Program-made: the position numbers and the translations under genes
DNA from: Siphonodentalium dalli
Taxonomy: Eukaryota > Mollusca > Scaphopoda > Gadilida > Siphonodentaliidae
Direction of reading: 5' to 3'
Length of the DNA stretch: 64,000 bases
Assembly: GCA_032622095.1 (NCBI GenBank)
Contig: CP136061.1
Coordinates: 88,346,983-88,410,982, forward strand
The notes under the pieces: generated by a model
Databases searched by the model: none
Told to the model about the DNA's origin: nothing
Seen by the model: the letters and a program-made list of their open reading frames with translations, nothing else
Part shown: positions 11,047 through 20,089 of the stretch, in pieces
Position numbering within the stretch: position 1 is the stretch's first letter
How the letters are laid out: each line of letters starts with the position of its first letter

Positions 11047-11737
11047 TCATGATCGACGGAGCATCATTGTTGTGTGCATCATCGATTTGCAGCAGAGGTC
11101 GTTGGTCCATTTCATTCCTGTCATATCTCCGTTTTGGGATGTCATGCTGAGATATTCACCGTTCAGATTACTTCGGCAGCAATCATACCACCACGCGCCG
11201 TGGTATCTAACGGGACATGGTTGTATGGTGCATACATATCGTGATGGTAGGTGATTTCTATCCTTCGTGCTGAACGGCCGACCATTGTTAATTGCCAACG
11301 AATCACCCGCGTCCCCGCTATAACCAGACACGTGGATGGCGTAGTTTTGGGTGGAGTCGTCGATACCGAAGTTGGAATAGTGAGCATGTTTTCTCTCCCC
11401 ACTGGATTGGGTCAGCTTGATGTACATCTCGCTCGGTCCTGCCGATGTTAATTTGTGCATATTATCGAGACCAATCCAATGATTTCCAGTCAAGGAAGTT
11501 TCGCCGAATCCCAAATGGCACTCACACCAACCTCGGTAGAAGGATGTAGTGTTGCTGAACCTTTGTTGAAAGACGGTCCAGCCGCCTCCCAACGTCGTCA
11601 TGTCGCACACCACAACCGTATCCACGCCACCATTCGGTCTGATTGTATACATCCCGTCAGCAGCAAACCCGCTGTTCCTCAGCTCTTTGCAATCTTCAAT
11701 GAAAACATAATTGGCATAAGGACAGCATTTACGCGAC
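11047..11737 (-). CDS. Terminal exon: complete fibrinogen-related domain (FReD)
   Basis: The 691-nt exon starts after a 3' splice site on the minus strand (pyrimidine-rich tract, then GTGAACAG, exon beginning GTCGCG) and ends at TGA. The upstream frame closes with TAA five codons before, which forces a splice-acceptor start and an intron of phase 2. The 229 residues show the family in order: DCKELRNSG (about 15), GMYTIRPNGG, VVCDMTTLGGGWTVFQQR, FYRGW, GFGETSLTGNHWIGLDNMHKLT, HAHYSNFGI, SGYSGDAGDSL, FSTKDRN, GAWWYDCCRSNLNGEY, then GMKW and a natural C-terminus TTMMLRRS. FReDs of this class are secreted pattern-recognition or agglutinating lectins; that role is inferred from the family. The usual DRDND calcium loop reads DRNHLPSRYVC and extra cysteines flank GAWWY, so the ligand or calcium site may differ. 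The rest of the protein must come from upstream exons. Confidence 0.92.
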
Positions 11738-12593
11738 CTGTTCACAAGGGAGAGTCGTTAAAACGAGTAAAATATAAATTAGCGATGCATTTACGCGACC
11801 TGTTCACAGGGGAGAGTCGTTAAACGACTAAAATATAAATTAGCGATGCATTTACGCATCCTGTTCACAGGGGAGAGTCGTTAAAACGAGTAAAATATAA
11901 ATTAGCAATGCATTTACGCGACCTGTTCACAGGGGAGAGTCGTTAAAACGAGTAAAATATAAATTAGCGATTCATTTACGCGACTTATTCACAGGGGAGA
12001 GTCGTTAAAACGAGTAAAATATAAATTAGCGAAGCATTTACGTGACCTGTTCACAAGGGAGAGTCGTTAAAACGAGTGAGATATAAATTAGAGATGCATC
12101 TACGCGACTTGATATAAGGGGAGAGTCGTAAAAACGAGTGAAATATAAATTAGCCATGCATTTATGCGACTAGATCAAAGGGGAGAGTCGTAAAAACGAG
12201 TAAAATATAAATTAGCGATGTGTTTACGCAACCTGATCACATGCAGGAGAGATTCGTTAAAACGAGTGAAATATAAATTAGTGATGCATTTACGTGACCT
12301 GTTCACAGGGGAAGAGTCGTTAAAACGAGTAAAATATAAATTAGCAATGCAGTTATGCGACCTGATCACAGGGGAGAGTCGTTAAAACGAGTAAAATATA
12401 AATTAGCGATGTGTTTACGCAACCTGATCACATGCAGGAGAGATTCGTTAAAACGAGTGAAATATAAATTAGTGATGCATTTACGTGACCTGTTCACAGG
12501 GGAAGAGTCGTTAAAACGAGTAAAATATAAATTAGCAATGCAGTTATGCGACCTGATCACAGGGGAGAGTCGTTAAAACGAGTAAAATATAAA
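11738..12593 (-). repeat. 62-bp tandem array repeating the FReD 3' splice site
   Basis: Fourteen units of 61-67 bp, each with GAGTCGTTAAAACGAGT, AAAATATAAATTAGC and TTTACGCGACCTGTTCAC variants. On the minus strand a unit reads as a 3' splice site: TTTTAAC (branch-point-like), a CTCTCCCC tract, then GTGAACAG or GTGATCAG, and GTCGCGTAAATGC. The last 13 bases match the first bases of the FReD exon, so the array includes the intron/exon boundary itself. Units 9-11 and 12-14 are a recent 191-bp duplication (12,190-12,380 repeated at 12,381-12,571). Confidence 0.9.
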
Positions 12594-12600
12594 TAAAAAA

Positions 12601-12697
12601 ATATATCAGTTTAAAATGAGCGCGCCACTGTAAAAAATGCAGCGCTAATTAACGATGCATTTTTTAAAGTGGCGCGCTCGTTTTAAACTTCTATATA
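12601..12697. repeat. Hairpin-forming inverted repeat
   Basis: Arms of about 41 bp (12,601-12,641 and 12,656-12,697) pair with few mismatches, including GAGCGCGCCACT and its partner, around a 14-base loop. It abuts the 62-bp array, and a diverged complement of the array unit (GGTCGCGTAA near 12,725) follows, so hairpin and array may derive from one element. Confidence 0.75.
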
Positions 12698-15051
12698 TTT
12701 TATATTGTACTTTACGGAACTCAGGTCGCGTAATTTTTTACTTACTCGGGCATGCTATATTCCAGTTCATAACTAAACTATGTTTTTAATACACTGTAAT
12801 AAATTATACCAGAACTGGCCACTATAATCGCTTCTTTTTTTGGAATAAAGTGCCCTGATTCCAAACAAATGTGACATTTTTTCACTGAAGCTGAATTTGT
12901 TTACAAAAGTCTTTTTTACCAATATATATATATATATAAGTTCTTAAATTAGACACGGACATGATAATTTAGCATGTGTTAGCATGCAATATACAGTTGT
13001 CACCCACGTTTAAGCACCCTAAGCATAGCCCGTAAGGGGCGTACGGACGACATATATATACCTATCGTATATCAGTATGGCTTAGCATATAAGTACATGT
13101 AGTTGCTCTTTTACCGACAACAAAAATCCCCAACTGAGTTATATAAAAGTTACAATAATAGATATATTTTCATCCTATTTCTGAGATATAATCCAGTTAC
13201 TCTTCACGTTTCAAGTAAATAAATACGGGTGCTAATACAAATGCAACATGTTTATCACGAAGGACATTCAACATAACCTCACTTGCAAACGCAGAGTTGC
13301 ATAACATGCAATATAAACGGCTAATTGTGCAAACACATTCCATCAAACGGAAGACCCAAATCGAAACTGGCATTACTTGCACATTTCGAAAAACGTTGAC
13401 AATAGCCGCTTCACAAATGAAGAACGAAATAGTTCCACATTCGAAGTGTTGTCATCGTTATAAATCGTCGAACACGTCTAACTAACATTTGTCTGTCACA
13501 TATGAACATGTTTCCTTTTTAACGGTACCGATATGGACATTTCCCATGATACACACGATTAGTCTAGTTGTTTATATTTCATATCAATACGCGCGTTTCT
13601 CGGAATCTGTGCAGGTGCTTTCACAAGCCCATGTCAATTTCATGCTAACGTGTTAACCCTACCCCATGGATAATGACAAATATCGCATCATATTTCTCCC
13701 CAGATGTACCATTAAGATGCTACTGCATGGGTTGTGCCACAGATATGTATAAACACAAACAAAATCGGAATGAGGCTCTTGGGCTGGTAGAAAAATGATC
13801 CATCGTAACCTGGCATTTTAGCATGGACAAATCTCACCCTCGGGTCCAGACATTTTGTCGGGACACTCGGCAATCTTCGTATCCGGCCCAAACATCTGGC
13901 CCCATTGGGTGAGATTTTTCCATCCCACACACCCCAGGTCGTGATGGATAATAATATTCCCCCGCAAGCCATTACACGAACCGGACATATGTTTTGGCTA
14001 TTTGGCTGTAATATATTTTAAGCTGACGCATCTCAGGACAATAAACTAAATCTTGACTTTTCAGTGACTGTTGACATTTTGTAGACATATCCATGACATA
14101 TCAGTTGTTTATCTCCAATTCAACTAGAATCGACATACTTTTAAAATAAATTCATAGAGAGGATATCTTCCAGACTGCAATTGGAAATATTATTTTATAA
14201 ATTGCTGATATCTGCAATCCTAGATTTGTGTACAGAACACACACAATTCAGTTCTAACTATTTCATGATTCGTCTGTCAACCATCCCATTGTCTAGCAGT
14301 ATTCCATACCATTTTTGTTAGTCTACTGGAGCAACTTCAATTATAGTAAAATACAAGCAGTCACAGTGCCAGACTTGGAGGTCCCAGTAACATAGATTTG
14401 GTGGTTTATTGTTTTGCAGTTATAATATGTTTTAAACTGTTACACATGTCAAATATGGGCTCAAAATGTCTTTTAGTGAAAAATATGGCATGAGGTTGTA
14501 ACAAAATGCGTTTTTTCCCTTTCTGACCGCTCACCCACCTCGGCATACCTTCCTGCAAATTTTGTATGACCTCCTCCCCCTTTTGAAAGTCGAAATTTTG
14601 AATTTGAAAGTCATAACTATGACTTTGGAAGTCCCAATAAACGCTTCCTTGCAAAGTATAGGTACATGAAACAAATAATAAACATAAAATATAACCTGAA
14701 TATGCATGATGCAGAATGCTAATTGTTGACACTCGAATACGTTGCAGTATTGTTAAACGGGAGTACAGATGGGATAAGAGCAATACTTTAATACCCGTTC
14801 GGTGGGGGGGGGGGGGTGGGGGTCGTTGAGGGGGGAAGTGATGAAAACATTTATGGATACAAAGTTGAATATATTATCTATCCACCATGACAATATTAGG
14901 ATTAGGCAAAACAAGGGTGTGAACTGGTCTACGATTATTATTGTTTGGATGGTTTACGGTGATATTATACTGTTGTTTGTTACCTGTTGTACTTCCATCA
15001 GATGATCATGTATAAATGGTAATATTATCCACCCCTTACTAACACTAGTTC
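12698..15051. other. Intron-like DNA without a supported gene
   Basis: AT-rich, with a TA microsatellite near 12,924 and a G-run at 14,803-14,835. Two minus-strand open frames are noted but not accepted as genes. The 86-codon frame at 13,712-13,972 starts MACGGILLSITTWGVWDGK and is relatively GC-rich. The 125-codon frame at 14,406-14,783 has low-complexity DFQ repeats. Neither shows a known domain, although the first could be an unrecognised exon. Confidence 0.35.
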
Positions 15052-15303
15052 TTATTGGGCAATAGCCGTCACATGATAATCTGGGAAAAAGTCATACTGG
15101 ACTCCGAAAGTGTCAAGAATATATTTCCTGATATTATGCACAGGAGTACCGAAAGTCAACTTGGACTCGAATCGAGTGCAATATGACTTTATAAATTTTA
15201 AGTTATCGGGACTCCGGGTGACGTTATTCGGATAAGCATACAGATGAATAATAAAAATGTCATTATACAATGTTATGTTCAGTACGTGTTTTCTGGTACT
15301 CAT
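15052..15303 (-). CDS. Small hypothetical ORF (83 aa), doubtful
   Basis: An ATG-started frame of 83 codons begins MSTRKHVLNITLYNDIFIIH and ends with a stop. No signal peptide, domain or family was recognised. Composition is protein-like (balanced charged residues, no low complexity), but there is no promoter or splice context. The start codon sits at the edge of a 54-bp palindrome, which makes a transposon fragment equally likely. It lies inside what may be an intron of the lectin gene. Confidence 0.2.
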   Translation of the reverse strand: MSTRKHVLNITLYNDIFIIHLYAYPNNVTRSPDNLKFIKSYCTRFESKLTFGTPVHNIRKYILDTFGVQYDFFPDYHVTAIAQ

Positions 15304-15357
15304 GCAGGTTGTGCTGAAAAGTCATATTGTCCAATATGACTTTTCACCACAACCTGG
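15304..15357. repeat. Near-perfect 54-bp palindrome
   Basis: Arms of 26 bp (15,304-15,329 and 15,332-15,357) match at 24 of 26 positions around a TC centre. Core: GAAAAGTCATATTG and its complement. Related CAATATGACTT motifs occur nearby at 15,179, suggesting a decayed foldback element. Confidence 0.85.
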
Positions 15358-15787
15358 ATTCGTACAATAAAAACACATACTGTACAGATCATTGTATAAT
15401 AACTTTATAATATTATTATGTGGGAGTTAAAAATGTTAATTATAGAAAATAATTTGTGATGAGTCCAATTTGTAGGGTTGTTATATTATGAGAATATATT
15501 CGCGATAGACCGACGAAGAAATGGCGGTGCCTGAATTTAAACATTAACAAGAGCTGGATTATCGTCTGGTGCACACCCATGCTAAATACCGCCTAGAGGA
15601 GGCGCACCTAATATAAGTGGAAGTCACAGAACCGTGATCATTTTAGATCACATCAACGGTTGTTTTTTCGGACAGTCAAAATACCAACTTTTCGACATAA
15701 ACAAAGAAAATAACATAAGAATGAATAAGGCAAACAACACCAATTAAAAATATTTGTAAGTTCCCATCATTGCGAATATACATACCC
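15358..15787. other. Unassigned intron-like DNA
   Basis: Nothing supported beyond a short GC-rich dyad near 15,590 (CCGCCTAGAGGAGGCG). Confidence 0.3.
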
Positions 15788-16260
15788 ATTTTCATTGAAA
15801 ACTGATAAACGGTGGTTGATATATTTATACGGACGGATACAAACTCAATATGATAAACGGAGAATAACTCTAAAATGCAAACAAGATCGATTGACACTTC
15901 ATTGAAACCGTGTGTGATAGTGAACATATATGCCAAATGCCATCAATATAATATAACCCATGGATTGGATACTCTGGCAAACGGACAAACATAAATATTT
16001 GCAGATACACCGGTAAACAAAGATGGATAACTCTAAACCCTATTAAAACGATTGAACACTGCACTGAATGTCCTCGCAGTGGTGAGCGCTGTACGAAATT
16101 TCATTAAGATCCGACAATATATGGTTGAAATATCTGATCAGACGGACGAACGGACTACCGGATGCATAAAAACCCAACACACTAGTCGTTTCATTGAGAC
16201 CCGACAGCGTCTGGATGATATATATGATCAGACGGACGACCGGACGCATGTCAGCTAATA
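15788..16260. repeat. Diverged ~90-110-bp repeats
   Basis: Units that begin with TTCATT(G/A)A(A/G)A and run to GACGGACG-type motifs occur near 15,788, 15,898, 16,100 and 16,191. The last two share GATCAGACGGACGA and are about 90 bp apart. The open frames read through them on both strands, a sign of repeat rather than gene. Confidence 0.5.
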
Positions 16261-16500
16261 CGCTCGCCATTTCATTCGGTCATGGGGTATAATTATAAAG
16301 GGTGGCTATCTACAATTGGTGGTAAACACTTGCAAGATATTACAACCTTGAGGAGGTCTCAAAACTTACCAGAATGAAAGACAATTTGCCAATACGTATC
16401 CGAAAACCTTTCGAACCCCTTGATTGTGTCAACATATTTGTTGTTCTTCAGTTAATCTATGATTAGATCTTCCCCTTTCCAATGATAAAAGATGAATAAC
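16261..16500. other. Unassigned intron-like DNA
   Basis: No feature recognised. Confidence 0.3.
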
Positions 16501-16873
16501 TTAAAGTGACCTGAAACACTCGGGTTTGGCGATCAAATAGAAATGGAGACTAATCTTGCTAAAAGTAGTTATTTTTATGAATACTAATCCAAATTTACAA
16601 CACGCACTGTCAGTCTTATATATTTATTAAATGCAATTAGTATCGACGGCGAAATCAATTACGTTAGTTTATCGCCAATTGGTGCGTCCATAATCGAGAT
16701 GTAAATATTTACGATTGAGCGCAGTTCAGACGGTGTTTTATATGGAGTTGTATGGTCGATTTCTTTGAGATATTGGGCGATGTTAGTAGAATGCTAAATT
16801 CCCCCAGTTGGCATAGCGCCTGAGTACTAATTTATCAGTTTCACGCACCCGAACAACTCCATAATATGTCTAA
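16501..16873 (-). mobile_element. TTAA-flanked MITE, copy 2 (inverted)
   Basis: Reverse orientation relative to the copies at 1.39 and 18.37 kb. Shared blocks include ATCGAGATGTAAATATTTAC and GGCATAGCGCCTGAGTACTA. One end retains TTAAAGTGAC; the other end has decayed to GTCTAATA where the sister copies have GTCTTTAA. Confidence 0.75.
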
Positions 16874-17358
16874 TATAGAACAAAATGGTATAGATATAAT
16901 TAATTTGAGGTTTTGAACAATATGTGAGCCTTTAAAATAGATAAGGACGAGAACCGTGTGTGATTACGAAATGTAACTCATATCCACCAACCACACCCCT
17001 GATTCAGTGGTTCTGCTGAAATGGTGCGATGTTGGTGCGTCCAGCTATGATGTTGGTAGGGTGAAACGATGCTGTTAAGTAAAAGTACCATTATTATTCT
17101 AAAGTTGACATTTGTACGCAGTTTGGCTAATCCGAACGAGTTGAGCAAATGCCAGTGTATGTACTGTATGAAACATTGAAGAACATATCTATTTTTAATA
17201 ATTAAAAATAGTAATTAATGGGGGCGCTTGTGTTAGAAGAAATGACAAATCATGGTCGGTCTGCAACAGCTAACAACACATAACAGAATGATTAAAATAG
17301 TTCACAATACACATGTATCCATGCATCATAATACTCACATATAATAGCTTCAACTCAC
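16874..17358. other. Unassigned intron-like DNA
   Basis: No gene or repeat recognised apart from a short AT-rich dyad near 17,195-17,215. Confidence 0.3.
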
Positions 17359-17404
17359 CTTTGTACAATGTCGTTGAAACCGTCGTTGAAACCGCCGTTG
17401 AATC
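17359..17404 (-). CDS. Candidate 46-nt linker exon with internal 15-bp repeats
   Basis: On the minus strand TTTTATTTAATTTGCAG precedes, and GTGAGTTG follows, a 46-nt segment, both close to consensus splice sites. Entered in phase 0, as the donor of the PAN exon predicts, it reads DSTAVSTTVSTTLYK plus one base. Such a Ser/Thr-rich spacer is common between the N-terminal and lectin domains of secreted proteins. The segment consists of near-repeats of 15 bp (GGTTTCAACGAC...). It lies between the PAN exon and the FReD exon on the same strand. However, 46 nt from phase 0 leaves phase 1, whereas the FReD exon needs phase 2 input, so another exon of 3n+1 nt would be needed. All three frames are open, so frame alone does not prove coding. 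Confidence 0.4.
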
Positions 17405-18255
17405 CTGCAAATTAAATAAAACTGAATTAAATAAAATTGTACGCTCACTTCTTCGGGGTGGGTAGTAACTAAATGACCAGCAGACCTAGACAAATGACCA
17501 TCTGGTCTAGCATGCTAACCCCAAATATTGTGATAATTATATTACGTATTGGTTGTTCTAAATATGGTATCACTTCTATTGAAGTGGCACGATGGATAAA
17601 ACACAAACATGTATAATAAAACAGAGACACATGCTTTGCTCACAATTTTGAAGTAAATTTTCTCAAAATCGTACTGGATCTTTTTCTAGTATTATAAATG
17701 GACAGCCCATGGTCAATTTCATCACTTTTATGCCATATACAATTCTCGAAATATGTATAAAGAACGTATGTAGAATTGAACTTGTTTACATGTGCGGTTT
17801 ATATGTCCATGATATCATATCTGAAAATCATGGTGCTATGGGTGAACATATATCTGGCACAAATTTCTAGGCCATTCATAAAGAGGTCTTCTCCTATTAG
17901 GACACAACAATCAATACAGTTTTATGTTATCTGTAATTCTCTTAACGTATGGTCATCATAATTGTCATTTGAGCATGAGGTGGTGAGCGAGACCATGGTT
18001 GATAGATGAAAAGTTAAATGCCAGAATATAACTTAAACTATCGATTAAAATATTGACAATCAATAAAAATAATCGAAGTATTAAATATATTAAGGAGGAC
18101 ACGAGCTACTCAATCCTTTCGGTCCCATGCTAATATCAAACCAACTATTTATTATCCTCTAATTATGAAGTGCATATGAACAATCCAGCAGCTGGTGAAT
18201 TAAGTTCGAATTGCTATGGGAAATATAATAAAAAGAGCGTGTCTTGTCGTTGAAT
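17405..18255. other. Unassigned intron-like DNA
   Basis: AT-rich with no supported gene; the 61-codon frame at 17,776-17,961 has no recognisable feature. Confidence 0.3.
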
Positions 18256-18344
18256 ATGCGGGTATAGTGCCCAGTGGGGAGGGTATAGTTCACTCTGCTT
18301 CGCGTCGTGAACTATGCACATCCCACTGAGCACTATACCCGCAT
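18256..18344. repeat. 89-bp hairpin (foldback) sequence
   Basis: Arms 18,256-18,292 and 18,307-18,344 begin and end with ATGCGGGTATAGTGC and its complement and contain GTTCAC / GTGAAC next to a 14-base loop (TCTGCTTCGCGTC). The pairing is long and GC-rich compared with its surroundings. It sits 27 bp from the start of MITE copy 3. Confidence 0.85.
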
Positions 18345-18371
18345 AGTAAACTCCAAACCATGCTCTATTTA

Positions 18372-18747
18372 TTAAAGACATGGTATGGACTTGTTCGGGT
18401 GCGTGAAACTGATACATTAGTACTCGGGCGCTATGCCAACTTGGGGAATGTAGCATTGTTCTAACGTCGCCCAAAAGCTCAAAGAAATCGACCATACAAA
18501 TCCATAGAAAACACCATCCGAACTACGCCCAATTGTAAATATTTACATCTCGATTCGGGACGCAACAATCTAACGCAAAACTAACGCAAATTATTTCGCC
18601 ATCGATAATCATTGCATTTAATAAATATATAAAACTGACGGTGTGTGTTGTAAATGTGGATTAATATTCATAAAAATAACTGCTTTGAGCAAGAGTATTC
18701 TCCATTTCTATTTGATCACCCAACCGGAGTGTTTCACATCACTTTAA
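18372..18747 (+). mobile_element. TTAA-flanked MITE, copy 3
   Basis: 376 bp from TTAAAGACATGGTATGGACT to CACATCACTTTAA. It is closely similar to copy 1 and inverted relative to copy 2, with the shared TTACATCTCGATTCGGGACG core. TTAA is present at both ends, as expected for a TTAA-specific insertion. Confidence 0.78.
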
Positions 18748-19415
18748 ATAGCAACCTCACAATATCAAAGGATCTCAAGAGGAAGCTGATAATTATAAAA
18801 ACAGAACGTCCAATCGCTTCACCACCAGTGTTAACTGGAAAACTATTATTCCAAGCGGCATGACGACTCAGTCGTAGTTAACGGCTCCATACGTCTGTGT
18901 ACAAATCACCAAATTTGTTTGCATCGTTCATAGAGCACGTGAGAGTATTTTGCACTAATACATGGCTCAAATCCATTTATTTGTTGCATATATGATGTTG
19001 ACCATAACAACAAGAGATGACCCTATACATAGCCGAATTTAGTTTACACTACCCCTTTAACAAACCCAAATCATATTCTTTATCTTCTGAATTTTATCCT
19101 ATTACTACCCTCGTCCACCAAATGCTACTCGAGCCTCGCTAAAGCTGGGTTCGAATCGAATTGAGAGCACTCGGTTAATACATTAACTATCTGTGTATGT
19201 AATGGTATATTTACATACCTGTAGATCTGTATACAGTTCAACACGCATACTAGTGTAAACGGGTTGATATAGAAATGCACACAGAAAGAAAACGATATTC
19301 GTTCGTGTGATCAAAAATCGGTTACACTGTTAGAACACGGATATTGTAAAGGCAGTTCTGTGGAATTATGATGCAGTATCGAAATTTAATTTCAAATCCT
19401 AGGAAGTATGAATAG
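18748..19415. other. Unassigned intron-like DNA
   Basis: No gene supported. The motif GAGCCTCGCTAAAGCTGGGT (about 19,130) recurs near 36,963, where it is AGCCTCGCTAAAGCTTGCCT, so it is part of a dispersed repeat. Confidence 0.35.
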
Positions 19416-19740
19416 TTACACTGCCAAAAATAATTTCTTAATAAGAAATAGTTACTTGAAACAAGAAAAACAATTTCCTGAAACAGGAAAATAAATCTTA
19501 TTTTTAGAAATATACCCCTCAAGTCTGCTACATCAAGAAAATTTAAGAAACTCCCACCAGACAAGAGATAGTTTTCTCAAATAAGATAGATTTTAGTTTT
19601 ATTTCGTTTGAAAAACAATTTCCTTACTAAGAAAATGGCTTCAAAAATATAATATATATTTCTTGTTTCAAGATTGTTTTTCTAAGTTAAGAAATATTTA
19701 AAGAAATAATAGAAAAATATTTCTAAACCAATAACTAATT
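19416..19740. mobile_element. AT-rich MITE of the ACACTGCCAAAAATA type
   Basis: Begins TTACACTGCCAAAAATAATT and consists largely of short dyads of TTTCTTA / TAAGAAA. The complementary terminus TTTTTGGCAGTGTA appears at 36,188-36,201, ending a similar TTTCTTA-rich block. The right limit here is approximate. Confidence 0.6.
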
Positions 19741-20089
19741 GTTATGTACAAATTACTGCTGTATTGGAATAACTGTTAAAGTGCAATGGGAGCACAATTG
19801 TGATCAAAACTTTATGGTAAACATTGGAAAAAGGTCCAACATGTTGATTAAATATTCTGAAAATCATATTCATACTTAAATATTTGAACTAATACTACAG
19901 CTATGATTATATACTTTTGTTGACAAATCACTGTAACAGTTATATTTACATAACAATCAGATGTAATTTTCTTATTGGAGAACTGTCAGTAAGTCTTTAT
20001 CTATTTCTCAATGTTCTTAGTGGATGGTGACCAATATACAATTTTATTAAAATAATTTTGGCACATTATAGTGGGTTCCATTGAGGAGG
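19741..20089. other. Unassigned intron-like DNA
   Basis: No feature recognised. Confidence 0.3.

Noticed and set aside
11072-11823. Plus-strand and alternative-frame open frames over the FReD exon
   Set aside because: Shadows of the FReD coding frame, which alone shows a conserved domain.
12175-12576. Open frames with repeated NLYFTRFND / LKRVKYKL peptides
   Set aside because: Translations of the 62-bp tandem array on both strands.
13010-13060. GC-rich stretch with a possible tRNA-like arm (GCCCGTAAGGGGC)
   Set aside because: No complete cloverleaf with a T-loop GTTC sequence could be built around it.
14406-14783. 125-codon minus-strand frame with DFQ repeats
   Set aside because: Low-complexity and without splice or promoter context; probably part of a dispersed repeat.
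18214-18495. 93-codon minus-strand frame that is partly similar in MITE copies 1 and 2
   Set aside because: Similarity follows from the MITE itself; the other two copies carry stops, and no coding signature was seen.
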